Source of the DNA: Accumulibacter appositus
Lineage (GTDB): Bacteria; Pseudomonadota; Gammaproteobacteria; Burkholderiales; Rhodocyclaceae
Reading direction: 5' to 3' (one strand)
NCBI RefSeq assembly: GCF_035440685.1
Contig: NZ_DAORMW010000025.1
Length of the DNA: 64,000 nt
Part shown: one piece after another, positions 52,121 through 60,450 of the stretch
Layout: the number at the start of each line of letters is the position of its first letter
How positions within the stretch are numbered: position 1 is the first letter of the stretch
Notes under the pieces: model-generated
What the model was told of the DNA's origin: nothing
Database searches by the model: none
Seen by the model: only the letters and a program-made list of their open reading frames with translations
Translations under genes and position numbers: made by a program

Positions 52121-52899
52121 GTCGGAAGATTGGCGAGGTCATCCTCGACTTGAAGAAGGTTTCCCTGTCCTTCGGCGGCGTCAAGGCTCTGACCGACATC
52201 TCGTTCGACGTTCGCGAGCACGAGATTCGGGCGATCATAGGCCCCAACGGTGCCGGCAAGAGTTCGATGCTCAACGTCATCAACGGCGTCTATCGGCCGC
52301 AGGAGGGAGAGATCATTCTGCGCGGTCAGCACTTCACGAAGATGAGCCCCTACAAGGCCGCGCGGGCCGGAATCTCGCGGACTTTCCAGAACATTGCTCT
52401 GTTCAAGGGGATGAACGTGATCGACAACCTGATGACCGGGCGCAACATGAAAATCAGAAGCAACCTGATTCAGCAGGCCTTCTGGTGGGGGCCGGCACGC
52501 CGCGAGGAACTCGAGCATCGCGCCAAGGTAGAAGACGTGATCGACTTTCTGGAAATTCAGCACATTCGCAAGACGCCGGTCGGGCGCCTGCCGTACGGTC
52601 TGCAGAAGCGCGTAGACCTCGGGCGGGCGCTGGCCATGGAGCCAAGCATCCTCTTGCTTGACGAACCGATGGCCGGGATGAACGTCGAGGAGAAGCAGGA
52701 CATGTGCCGTTTCATTCTCGACGTCAATGACCAGTTCGGAACGACCATCGTCCTGATCGAGCACGACATGGCGGTGGTCATGGATATTTCCGATCGCGTC
52801 GTCGTTCTCGACTACGGCAAGAAGATCGGCGATGGCGATCCGGACGAGGTCCGCGCCAATCCGGACGTCATCAGCGCCTATCTCGGCGCCAGCCACTAA
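52117..52899 (+). CDS. livG: Branched-chain amino-acid-type ABC transporter ATPase (LivG-like)
   Basis: A 260-residue ABC ATPase. The Walker A is GPNGAGKSSM, the LivG-type insert GISRTFQNIALFKGM is present, the Walker B is ILLLDEPMAGM, and the switch His lies in LIEHDMAVVM. The signature loop reads PYGLQKRVDLGRAL, where the usual LSGGQ is replaced by LPYGLQ, a variant typical of LivG proteins (LPYG/LAYG). It pairs with LivF at 56569. The start overlaps the acyl-CoA synthetase by four bases. The stop codon is the first base of a dispersed element that separates it from livH. Confidence 0.9.
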   Translation: MSRKIGEVILDLKKVSLSFGGVKALTDISFDVREHEIRAIIGPNGAGKSSMLNVINGVYRPQEGEIILRGQHFTKMSPYKAARAGISRTFQNIALFKGMNVIDNLMTGRNMKIRSNLIQQAFWWGPARREELEHRAKVEDVIDFLEIQHIRKTPVGRLPYGLQKRVDLGRALAMEPSILLLDEPMAGMNVEEKQDMCRFILDVNDQFGTTIVLIEHDMAVVMDISDRVVVLDYGKKIGDGDPDEVRANPDVISAYLGASH

Positions 52900-53030
52900 C
52901 GGTCATGACTCGTGGAGACACCTCAAGTCATGAAAGTCATGACCGTTTCCCCCTCTTCCCCAACCCTTCTCCCGCGAGGGGAGAAGGGAGCTTCGTGAGC
53001 CGCTTGCGCGACTTTCACGGTTAGGAGTGA
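52899..53030 (+). repeat. Dispersed intergenic element, copy 2, inside the liv operon
   Basis: Inverse-orientation relative of 826-1324 without the tandem array. The left end is ACGGTCATGACT (52899-52910) facing AGTCATGACCGT (52935-52946); the middle is CCTTCTCCC-gcga-GGGAGAAGG; the right end reads GAGCCGCTTGCGCGACTTTC. It begins on the last base of the livG stop codon and ends just before the livH ribosome-binding site (TTAGGAG). Confidence 0.85.
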
Positions 53031-53034
53031 TGCG

Positions 53035-53964
53035 ATGGGTTTCTTCCTGGAAACATTGATCGGCGGGCTGATGGCCGGCATGCTCTATGCGCTGGTGGCG
53101 CTCGGTTTCGTGTTGATCTTCAAGGCATCGGGCGTGTTCAACTTCGCACAGGGGGCGATGGTTCTGTTCGCTGCGCTGGCCATGGCCCGTTTTGCGGAGT
53201 GGATTCCGGGCTGGTTCGGTCTCGAGGGTTCGTACCTGGGAACAGCCGCGGCCTTCGTCGTGGCCGGAGCCTTGATGTTCGTGGTCGCCTGGCTGATCGA
53301 ACGGCTGGTCCTGCGCCACCTGGTCAACCAGGAGGGCGCGACGCTGCTGATGGCCACTCTCGGTATCGCCTACGTTCTTGAAGGCATCGGCAGCACTATG
53401 TTCGGCAGCAGCATCTATACGATCGATGTCGGCATGCCGAAGGATCCTGTCTTTCTCTTCGAAGGGATCTTTCCGGGCGGGCTGCTGATCAACAAGGAGG
53501 ACTTCATTGCTGCCTTGATAGCGGCGGTGCTGGTTGGACTGCTGACCCTCTTTTTCCAGAAGACCACCACCGGGCGGGCTCTGCGTGCGGTGGCCGACGA
53601 CCATCAGGCGGCACAATCAATCGGCATTCCGCTGAATCGTATCTGGGTGATCGTCTGGTGTGTCGCCGGGCTGGTTGCCCTTGTCGCTGGCGTGATCTGG
53701 GGTTCCAAGCTCGGCGTCCAGTTCTCCTTGTCGACGGTCGCGCTACGGGCGCTGCCGGTGGTTATCCTCGGCGGCTTGACTTCGGTTCCCGGCGCCATCA
53801 TCGGCGGCCTGATCATCGGTGTCGGCGAGAAGCTCTCGGAAGTCTATCTCGGTCCGATGGTCGGCGGCGGGATCGAGATCTGGTTTGCCTACGTACTAGC
53901 CCTGGTCGTTCTCCTGTTCAGGCCGCAAGGGCTGTTCGGCGAAAAGATCATCGACCGCGTGTAA
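53035..53964 (+). CDS. livH: Branched-chain amino-acid-type ABC permease LivH
   Basis: A 309-residue inner-membrane permease with about eight membrane helices. LivH features are GLMAGMLYALVALGFVLIFK near the start, NFAQGAMV, the EAA-like loop TTGRALRAVADDHQAAQSIG and the closing segment LVVLLFRPQGLFGEKI. It forms the membrane channel with LivM. TTAGGAG lies just before the ATG at 53035. The next permease begins 15 bp later. The repeat element between livG and livH makes this the only wide gap (135 bp) in the operon. Confidence 0.93.
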   Translation: MGFFLETLIGGLMAGMLYALVALGFVLIFKASGVFNFAQGAMVLFAALAMARFAEWIPGWFGLEGSYLGTAAAFVVAGALMFVVAWLIERLVLRHLVNQEGATLLMATLGIAYVLEGIGSTMFGSSIYTIDVGMPKDPVFLFEGIFPGGLLINKEDFIAALIAAVLVGLLTLFFQKTTTGRALRAVADDHQAAQSIGIPLNRIWVIVWCVAGLVALVAGVIWGSKLGVQFSLSTVALRALPVVILGGLTSVPGAIIGGLIIGVGEKLSEVYLGPMVGGGIEIWFAYVLALVVLLFRPQGLFGEKIIDRV

Positions 53965-53979
53965 TCGGGGAGAACGCAA

Positions 53980-55056
53980 GTGCTATATAGAGAAAACGGT
54001 CAGTTCAAGACCTCTTACGCCGCTGATCAGCAGATCTTTCCGATTACCCAGGACCGTTGGGCAATCATCGGCATCCTGGTGTTTGCCTTCGTCGCCGTTC
54101 CCTTGCTGGTCGACGAATACATGTTCCGCGCCATTCTGATCCCCTTTGTGATCTTGTCGCTGGCCGCTCTCGGCGTCAATCTGCTGGTGGGCTTCTGTGG
54201 GCAGATTACGCTCGGTGCCGGCGCTTTCATGGCCGTCGGGGCATACGCGGCGTACAACTTCCATATTCGCATCGAGGGCATGCCGCTGCTCGCGTCCTTG
54301 CTGCTTGGCGGCCTGACGTCGGCCGCCGTTGGCATCGTTTTCGGAATACCGAGTTTGCGCGTGCGCGGCCTCTATCTGGCCGTTGCCACCCTGGCTGCAC
54401 AGTTCTTCACCGACTGGGTTTTTCTTCGTGTTCCGTGGTTCACGGACTACGCCTCATCGGGCTCGGTTTCGGTTTCCAACCTGCAGGTGATGGGCTGGCA
54501 AATCAACAACCCCCTCAACAAGTATCTGTTCTGCCTGGCCATCCTGACGGTTTTCGCACTAATGGCGAAGAACATGACGCGTAGCGCCATCGGTCGGCAG
54601 TGGATGGCCATCCGCGACATGGACGTCGCCGCCGAGGTGATCGGTATCCGGCCGTTGTTTGCCAAGCTCTCGGCGTTTGCCGTCAGTTCCTTCTTCGTCG
54701 GAACGGCAGGGGCGCTGTGGGGTTTCGTGCACCTCGCCTCGTGGGAGCCGGCAGCCTTCTCGGTCGACCGTTCGTTCCAGCTACTGTTCATGGTCATCAT
54801 TGGCGGTCTGGGTTCGATCATGGGAAGTTTCTTCGGTGCAGCGTTCATCGTCATTCTGCCGATCGCCCTCAATCAACTGCTGCCGGCGATCGGCGACCTG
54901 GTCGGGGTCGAGATATCGACTGCCGGCATCTCGCACGCCGAGTTGATCATCTTCGGCGGCCTGATCATCTTCTTCCTGATCAAGGAGCCACACGGCATTG
55001 CACGGCTGTGGTCGACCGGAAAGGAGAAACTGCGGCTCTGGCCGTTCCCGCACTGA
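53980..55056 (+). CDS. livM: Branched-chain amino-acid-type ABC permease LivM
   Basis: A 358-residue inner-membrane permease with about ten membrane helices and the LivM pattern: LLVGFCGQITLGAGAFMAVG, IPSLRVRGLYLAVATLAAQF, then the EAA-like GRQWMAIRDMDVAAEVIGIR. It is 15 bp after livH. The start is a GTG with GGGGAG about ten bases upstream; no ATG lies near it. The N-terminal extension of about 25 hydrophilic residues precedes the first helix. The C-terminus ends in a short basic tail (WSTGKEKLRLWPF). Confidence 0.92.
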   Translation: MLYRENGQFKTSYAADQQIFPITQDRWAIIGILVFAFVAVPLLVDEYMFRAILIPFVILSLAALGVNLLVGFCGQITLGAGAFMAVGAYAAYNFHIRIEGMPLLASLLLGGLTSAAVGIVFGIPSLRVRGLYLAVATLAAQFFTDWVFLRVPWFTDYASSGSVSVSNLQVMGWQINNPLNKYLFCLAILTVFALMAKNMTRSAIGRQWMAIRDMDVAAEVIGIRPLFAKLSAFAVSSFFVGTAGALWGFVHLASWEPAAFSVDRSFQLLFMVIIGGLGSIMGSFFGAAFIVILPIALNQLLPAIGDLVGVEISTAGISHAELIIFGGLIIFFLIKEPHGIARLWSTGKEKLRLWPFPH

Positions 55057-55147
55057 GTCGTGTGCCGGAGGGCTGTTCGCCGTAAGCAAGGGGTTTGTCG
55101 CAGTCGTAGTTGCAGTGGTATCGCCATTTTAATAAGAGGAGACACTA

Positions 55148-56488
55148 ATGAACTTACGCAAGCTCGTAGTAACTGCTTCACTGGGCGCGATTGCCCTGTC
55201 AGCGCTGGCGACAGTGCCAGCGGCTGCACAGCAAGCCAAGGAACAGTACTTTCCGGTCCTGGTTTACCGTACCGGCGCCTATGCTCCGAATGGCGCTCCC
55301 TGGGCCAACGGCTATGTCGATTACCTGAAACTGATCAATGCACAGGGTGGCATCAATGGCGTCAAGCTCAGTTTCGAAGAGTGTGAGACGGGTTACGCCA
55401 CCGACCGCGGGGTCGAGTGCTACGAACGTCTGAAAGGCAAGAACGGCGGCGCAACGACCTTCCAGCCACTGTCCACCGGCATTACCTTCGCGCTGACGGA
55501 GAAAGCGCCGAAAGACAAGATCCCGCTGATTACTGCCGGGTACGGGCGTAGCGAATCGTCGAACGGCGCCGTCTTTACCTGGAACTTCCCGTTGCTCGGG
55601 ACCTATTGGGTTGGCGCCGACGTTGCGATCCAGTACGTCGCCAAGCAGGAAGGCGGTGTCGACAAGCTGAAGGGCAAGAAGATCGCGCTTGTTTACCACG
55701 ACAGTCCTTATGGCAAGGAGCCTATCCCGGTCCTCGAGGAACTGGGCAAGAAACATGGCTTCGAAGTGCAATTGTTGCCGGTGGCGCACCCGGGCGTGGA
55801 GCAGAAGGCGACCTGGCTGCAAATCCGCCAGAGCAGGCCGGACTACGTCCTGCTCTGGGGCTGGGGCGTGATGAACCTGACCGCGCTACGCGAGGCGCAG
55901 GCGACTGGCTACCCGCGCACCAAGATGCTGGGCATCTGGTGGGCAGGCGCCGAGCCCGATGTCAGGGACGTCGGCGAAGGCGCCAAAGGCTATAGTGCGC
56001 TGACCTTGCAGCATGGTGCCGAGCACAACTCCAAAATTGTCAAGGATGTCCTCGCCACCTTGCACGCCAAGGGTGAGGGCACCGGCCCGAAAGAAGAGGT
56101 CGGTGAGGTGCTCTACATGCGTGGCCTGATTTCGTCGATGCTCGCTGTCGAGGGTGTTCGCAAGGCGCAGGAGCGCTACGGCAAGGGCAAGGTGATGACC
56201 GGTGAGCAGGTGCGTTGGGGTCTGGAACACCTCGATCTCGACCAGAAAACGCTCGATGCGATGGGCTTCGCTGGCGTGATGCGTCCGGTGCAGACCTCTT
56301 GCCTTGATCATATGGGCTCGTCATGGGTGCGCATCCAGACCTGGAACGGCAAGAAGTGGGAGTTCCTTTCCCCCGATTGGTATCAGGCCGACGACAAGAC
56401 CTTGCGTCCAATGGTCATGCTCGCCTCCGGCAAATACGCGGAAGAGAAGAAGCTGTCGCCGCGTACTCCTGAGGAGTGCAACAAGTAA
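55148..56488 (+). CDS. Periplasmic substrate-binding protein of the Liv-type ABC transporter
   Basis: A 446-residue periplasmic binding protein (type I fold) with a signal peptide (1-27, ending TVPAAAQ). The start of the mature protein (YFPVLVYRTGAYAPNGAPWA) and the hinge-region ECETGYATDRGVECYERL are typical of a subgroup that accompanies PaaK/acyl-CoA-ligase liv clusters, where aromatic or other carboxylates rather than amino acids may be bound. Three cysteines are seen in the mature protein besides the terminal one. GAGGAG precedes the ATG. A GC-rich hairpin follows the gene. Confidence 0.9.
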   Translation: MNLRKLVVTASLGAIALSALATVPAAAQQAKEQYFPVLVYRTGAYAPNGAPWANGYVDYLKLINAQGGINGVKLSFEECETGYATDRGVECYERLKGKNGGATTFQPLSTGITFALTEKAPKDKIPLITAGYGRSESSNGAVFTWNFPLLGTYWVGADVAIQYVAKQEGGVDKLKGKKIALVYHDSPYGKEPIPVLEELGKKHGFEVQLLPVAHPGVEQKATWLQIRQSRPDYVLLWGWGVMNLTALREAQATGYPRTKMLGIWWAGAEPDVRDVGEGAKGYSALTLQHGAEHNSKIVKDVLATLHAKGEGTGPKEEVGEVLYMRGLISSMLAVEGVRKAQERYGKGKVMTGEQVRWGLEHLDLDQKTLDAMGFAGVMRPVQTSCLDHMGSSWVRIQTWNGKKWEFLSPDWYQADDKTLRPMVMLASGKYAEEKKLSPRTPEECNK

Positions 56489-56523
56489 GTTCCCGCGGGC
56501 TCGTCACCACGAGTCCCCTGTCA

Positions 56524-56545
56524 GCCCTCCCGCTTGCGGGAGGGC
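56524..56545 (+). terminator. GC-rich hairpin between binding-protein gene and livF
   Basis: GCCCTCCCGC and GCGGGAGGGC form a perfect 10-bp stem with a 2-base loop, 36 bp after the binding-protein stop codon and 24 bp before livF. No U tract follows. It may protect the abundant binding-protein mRNA from 3' decay and lower expression of the downstream genes. Confidence 0.55.
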
Positions 56546-56568
56546 AGCCCGCTTAGCGAAGAGACGCC

Positions 56569-57381
56569 ATGAGCACTGCCAACATCCTTCTCCGAGTCAA
56601 TAGCATCGAGGTGATCTACAACCACGTGATCCTGGTTCTCAAGGGCGTTTCGTTCAGCGTTCCGGAAGGAGGCGTCGTAGCCTTGCTCGGCGGCAACGGC
56701 GCCGGCAAGACGACAACCCTGCGTGCGGTCAGTAATTTGTTGCACGGCGAACGCGGTGAAGTCACCAAAGGCACGATCGAGTTGCGCGACGAGCGCATCG
56801 AGGCTCTGACGCCTGCAGATCTGGTTAAGCGCGGCGTCATTCAGGTGATGGAAGGGCGGCACTGCTTCGGCCACTTGAGCATCGAAGAAAACCTGCTCAC
56901 CGGGGCTTACACGCGCAGCGATGGCAAGGCGGCAATCAACGAGACGCTGGAAAAGGTCTATGCGTATTTCCCAAGGTTGAAAACCCGCCGTAGCAGTCAG
57001 GCGGCCTATACCTCGGGCGGCGAGCAGCAGATGTGCGCCGTCGGGCGGGCGTTGATGGCCAATCCACGCATGGTGCTGCTCGACGAGCCGTCGATGGGTC
57101 TGGCGCCGCAGATTGTCGATGAGGTGTTCGGCATCGTCAAGGATCTGAATCAGAAGGAAGGCGTGACCTTCCTGCTCGCCGAACAGAACACCAATATGGC
57201 GCTGCGCTACGCAGACTTCGGCTACATCCTCGAAAACGGTCGCGTGGTGATGGAGGGTGCAGCCAAGGAGCTGGCTGCCAACGAAGACGTCAAGGAGTTC
57301 TACCTCGGCCTGTCGTCGGCCGGGCGCAAGAGCTTCAAAGACGTCAAGCACTATCGCCGTCGCAAGCGCTGGCTTTCCTGA
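56569..57381 (+). CDS. livF: Branched-chain amino-acid-type ABC transporter ATPase (LivF-like)
   Basis: A 270-residue ABC ATPase. The Walker A is GGNGAGKTTT, Walker B MVLLDEPSMGLAPQIV, the signature is YTSGGEQQMCAVGRALM (SGGEQ), and the LivF-type Q-loop/switch elements include LAEQNTNMAL. The C-terminal extension after GLSSAGRKSFKDVKHYRRRK is longer and more basic than in standard LivF (about 235 residues). A start near the ATG at 56569 places the first beta-strand about 12 residues in. It follows the binding-protein gene and hairpin. Confidence 0.92.
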   Translation: MSTANILLRVNSIEVIYNHVILVLKGVSFSVPEGGVVALLGGNGAGKTTTLRAVSNLLHGERGEVTKGTIELRDERIEALTPADLVKRGVIQVMEGRHCFGHLSIEENLLTGAYTRSDGKAAINETLEKVYAYFPRLKTRRSSQAAYTSGGEQQMCAVGRALMANPRMVLLDEPSMGLAPQIVDEVFGIVKDLNQKEGVTFLLAEQNTNMALRYADFGYILENGRVVMEGAAKELAANEDVKEFYLGLSSAGRKSFKDVKHYRRRKRWLS

Positions 57382-57513
57382 GCATCCGTGCCGGCCGTGC
57401 CCTGCCGGACTGTCGGTGGTCCGGCAGGCTGTCGGGCGGGCCATCTCTCCTCTCGCGCTGACTGAGTTTCTTCGCTGTCTGGCGCGAACTTACCTACGGT
57501 GTGAGTGACCTCC

Positions 57514-58746
57514 ATGACCTACTACGATTCTCTGGAAACGCGTTCGCCGGTCGCACGTGAAGCCTGGCTGATGGCGCGCCTGCCGCAGCAGCTCGAGCTT
57601 GCCAAAACGAAGTCCCCCTATTGGCGCCAGCGGCTTGCTGGTGTGGCGGTCAATGGCATCGACTCGCGCGCAGCGCTGGCGACGCTGCCGGTGACGCGCA
57701 AGAGCGAGCTCGGCGATCTGCAACGCGCGGCCCCGCCTTTCGGTGGCCTGACGGCGACGCCAATGAGCGGCTTGTCGCGGGTCTTTGCTTCGCCGGGTCC
57801 GATCTATGATCCGGAGGGCTGTGGTCAGGACTGGTGGCGTTTCGCGCGCGTCCTGTTTGCTACCGGCTTCCGGGCCGGCGACCTGGTGCACAACACCTTC
57901 TCCTACCATTTCACGCCGGCCGGCTTCATGCTCGAAGGCGCGGCCCAAAAACTCGGTTGTCCGGTTTTTCCCGCCGGTGTCGGACAGACCGATATGCAGG
58001 TACAGGCAATTGCCGACCTCAAACCCGCAGCCTACGTCGGCACGCCGTCGTTTCTGCGCATCATTATCGAGAAAGCTGACGAGCTCGGTACCGACGTCAG
58101 TTCGCTGCGCAAGGCGGTGGTCTCGGGTGAAGCTTTGCCACCGACGCTGCGCAAGCTGCTCAACGCGCGCGGCATCGTCGTGCGTCAGGCCTATGCGTCT
58201 GCCGACCTGGGCCTGATCGCCTATGAGACGCCAAGCGAAGAAGGGCTGGTCGTCGAGGAAGACGTGTTGCTCGAAATCGTTCGCCCGGGTACCGGCGATC
58301 CGGTCGCCGAAGGCGAGGTCGGCGAAGTCGTGGTCACCGGTTTCAATGCCGATTACCCGCTGATTCGCTTCGCCACTGGCGATCTTTCGGCCTTGCTGCC
58401 GGGTATCAGCCCCTGTGGTCGGACCAATATGCGCATCAAGGGCTGGCTGGGGCGCGCCGATCAGACGACCAAGGTCAAGGGGATGTTCGTACACCCTTCG
58501 CAGGTCGCGGCGCTAGTCGCGCGGCACGGCGAGATTGGCCGCGCGCGTCTGGTGGTCGACAATGCCGGTGGTCAGGATCGGATGACTTTGCACTGCGAGG
58601 TTGCAGAGCCCTCGGCCGCCCTGCAGGCGGCCGTGGTGGTCAGCATTCGCGAGCTCACCAAGCTGCGTGCCGAGGTCGCTTTCCAGGCTGTCGGTGCTTT
58701 GGCCAACGACGGCAAGGTGATCGAAGACCTGCGCACCTACGAGTGA
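57514..58746 (+). CDS. PaaK-like adenylate-forming ligase lacking the standard P-loop motif
   Basis: A 410-residue protein homologous to phenylacetate-CoA ligases: SPYWRQRL near residue 35, RKSELGDLQRAAPPFGG, then HNTFSYHFTPAGFMLEGAAQ, QAYASADLGLIAYET and the C-terminal GRADQTTKVKGMFVHPSQV. Where PaaK carries the phosphate-binding SSGTTGKPT, this protein has FASPGPIYDPEG (about residue 90). So ATP binding may differ, or the protein may act on a preformed acyl donor. The start is taken at the ATG at 57514; a GTG at 57505 adds three residues. It lies 130 bp after livF in the same direction and its stop overlaps the next gene by four bases. Confidence 0.85.
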   Translation: MTYYDSLETRSPVAREAWLMARLPQQLELAKTKSPYWRQRLAGVAVNGIDSRAALATLPVTRKSELGDLQRAAPPFGGLTATPMSGLSRVFASPGPIYDPEGCGQDWWRFARVLFATGFRAGDLVHNTFSYHFTPAGFMLEGAAQKLGCPVFPAGVGQTDMQVQAIADLKPAAYVGTPSFLRIIIEKADELGTDVSSLRKAVVSGEALPPTLRKLLNARGIVVRQAYASADLGLIAYETPSEEGLVVEEDVLLEIVRPGTGDPVAEGEVGEVVVTGFNADYPLIRFATGDLSALLPGISPCGRTNMRIKGWLGRADQTTKVKGMFVHPSQVAALVARHGEIGRARLVVDNAGGQDRMTLHCEVAEPSAALQAAVVVSIRELTKLRAEVAFQAVGALANDGKVIEDLRTYE

Positions 58747-59273
58747 GGCGGACGCTGGCCGCAATCCTTGCTTCATTGCTGCTTGCTTCGCTGCTCGCTG
58801 ACGAGGCGGCGGCAGCGGCGAGCGCTGCCGCCGCCGCGTCTGGGCCGCAGCTTGGTGATTGCGTGATCTTTCGCGAAAGCGGCGCTGGTCGGATCCTGAA
58901 GGCGCCGACCTATTGGCTGCAAGGCTGGATCGCCGCGGTTTACCGCCAGCGGCGGCAGCTTGATCTCTGCCCACGCATTGGCAAACCGGCGACCGCCTAT
59001 ACCCCAGCCGACCGGGCGCGCCTGGCGGCCGCGATGCCTTGCGTGGAGCAGGTTGCAGTCGATGCGGCGGAGCCTGCTTCTGCCTCGCTTCCCCGCGACG
59101 TAGAGGTGACGCGGGTGCAGGTGATGGTCGCCGAATGGGAAACGCCGTGGTCGCATCAGCACGGCACGACGGGATGGCTGTTCCGCGGTCAGTTTCTCGA
59201 CCAGACCCTGCAGAAGGGGGCGCTGATCGACATGGATGCAGCCTGGCTCGAGCGCTGCGAGGCCGAGCGATGA
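58743..59273 (+). CDS. Small exported protein, unknown function
   Basis: A 176-residue protein with a signal peptide of about 25 residues (LAAILASLLLASLLADEAAA). The mature part contains four or five cysteines (GDCVIFRE, DLCPRIG, MPCVEQV, ERCEAER) and a Trp-rich segment (YWLQGWIAAVYRQRR; WETPWSHQHGTTGWLF). It starts at a GTG that overlaps the stop of the PaaK-like gene by four bases and ends with an ATGA overlap into the CoA-transferase gene. That double overlap strongly supports it as real and co-translated with the acyl-CoA genes. I do not recognise the family. Confidence 0.78.
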   Translation: MRRTLAAILASLLLASLLADEAAAAASAAAAASGPQLGDCVIFRESGAGRILKAPTYWLQGWIAAVYRQRRQLDLCPRIGKPATAYTPADRARLAAAMPCVEQVAVDAAEPASASLPRDVEVTRVQVMVAEWETPWSHQHGTTGWLFRGQFLDQTLQKGALIDMDAAWLERCEAER

Positions 59274-60436
59274 GCGGCGCGCCACTGCGTGGCGTTCGCG
59301 TCCTCGACCTAAGCCGACTGCTCCCCGGGCCAGTGGCCACCTTGCATCTGGCCGATCTCGGCGCCGACGTGATCAAGATCGAAGATCACGGGGCTGGCGA
59401 CTACGCGCGCCTGCTTGGCGAGGGTCCGGACGGCGTCAGTGTTTTCTATCGCAGCGTCAACCGCAACAAGCGTGGCCTGCGCCTCGACCTCAAGCAGGAA
59501 GCAGGGCGGGCAGTCTTGCTGCGCCTGGCCGCTGCTGCCGACGTGCTGGTCGAGAGTTTCCGGCCCGGGGTCAGCGACCGGCTCGGCATCGGCTACCCGG
59601 CGTTGCGGGCGATCAACCCAAAGCTGGTCTATTGCGCGATTACCGGTTACGGCCAGAGCGGGCCGCTGGCGATGGCCGCAGGGCACGATCTCAACTACAT
59701 CGGTCTGGCTGGGGTTCTCGATCAGATCGGCGTTGACGGCGGGCCGCCGGCGATTCCGAATCTGCAGATTGGCGACTTGCTGGGCGGCGCGATGAGCGCC
59801 GTGATGGGAATTCTCGCGGCCTTGTTCGATGCCCAGCGCAGTGGCCAGGGGCGCCTGGTCGACGTGGCCATGAGTGACGCGGTTTTGGCACACAACCTCT
59901 TTCCGCTGTTCGCCATGCACAGCGCTGCCGGCGTGTCCGCGCGCGGCTGCGATCTGCTCAGCGGCGGTGACGCGGGCTATGGCGTATATGCCACGGCGGA
60001 TAGTCGGTACATGGCCGTCGCACCGCTCGAGAAGAAGTTCTGGGACGTCTTTTGTGCGGCATTGGAACGTCCCGACTGGAAGCACCTGCACGGTGCGCGC
60101 GGCGCAGCCGCAGTCGCTTTGCGTGGGGAAATCGAGACCCTCTTCGGCAGTCGCACACAGGCCGACTGGAGCAAGTTCTTTGCCGACCTGGATTGCTGCG
60201 TGACGCCGGTACTCGGTGTGGCGGAGGCTCTCGAGCATCCGCAGTTCCGCGCGCGCGCGATGGCGGTGGATGCTGACGGGGTCACCCAATACGCGCCGCC
60301 GGTTAAGCTTTCGGGCTGGGCTTTTTCCGTCGAGCGCGCTGCGCCCGCTCCTGGCGAGCACGGCGAGGAGATTCTGCGCGAAGCGGGATTTTCCGGGGAC
60401 GAAATCAGCGCTCTGCGCGCGGCGTCGATCCTCTGA
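59270..60436 (+). CDS. CaiB/BaiF (class III) CoA transferase
   Basis: A 388-residue class III CoA transferase that moves CoA between acyl groups. The N-terminus GVRVLDLSRLLPGPVATLHL and the motif GADVIKIEDHGAGDYAR (with the family's catalytic Asp later, in NLQIGDLLGGAMSA) are clear. The length matches family members (about 370-400), including alpha-methylacyl-CoA racemase, to which this is also similar (PPAIPNLQIGDL, DVAMSDA). The ATG at 59270 overlaps the preceding stop by four bases. It closes the co-directional cluster and is convergent with PhaM. Whether it acts as racemase or transferase cannot be decided from the sequence. Confidence 0.88.
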   Translation: MSGAPLRGVRVLDLSRLLPGPVATLHLADLGADVIKIEDHGAGDYARLLGEGPDGVSVFYRSVNRNKRGLRLDLKQEAGRAVLLRLAAAADVLVESFRPGVSDRLGIGYPALRAINPKLVYCAITGYGQSGPLAMAAGHDLNYIGLAGVLDQIGVDGGPPAIPNLQIGDLLGGAMSAVMGILAALFDAQRSGQGRLVDVAMSDAVLAHNLFPLFAMHSAAGVSARGCDLLSGGDAGYGVYATADSRYMAVAPLEKKFWDVFCAALERPDWKHLHGARGAAAVALRGEIETLFGSRTQADWSKFFADLDCCVTPVLGVAEALEHPQFRARAMAVDADGVTQYAPPVKLSGWAFSVERAAPAPGEHGEEILREAGFSGDEISALRAASIL

Positions 60437-60450
60437 CGCCGCGCTCCTTT

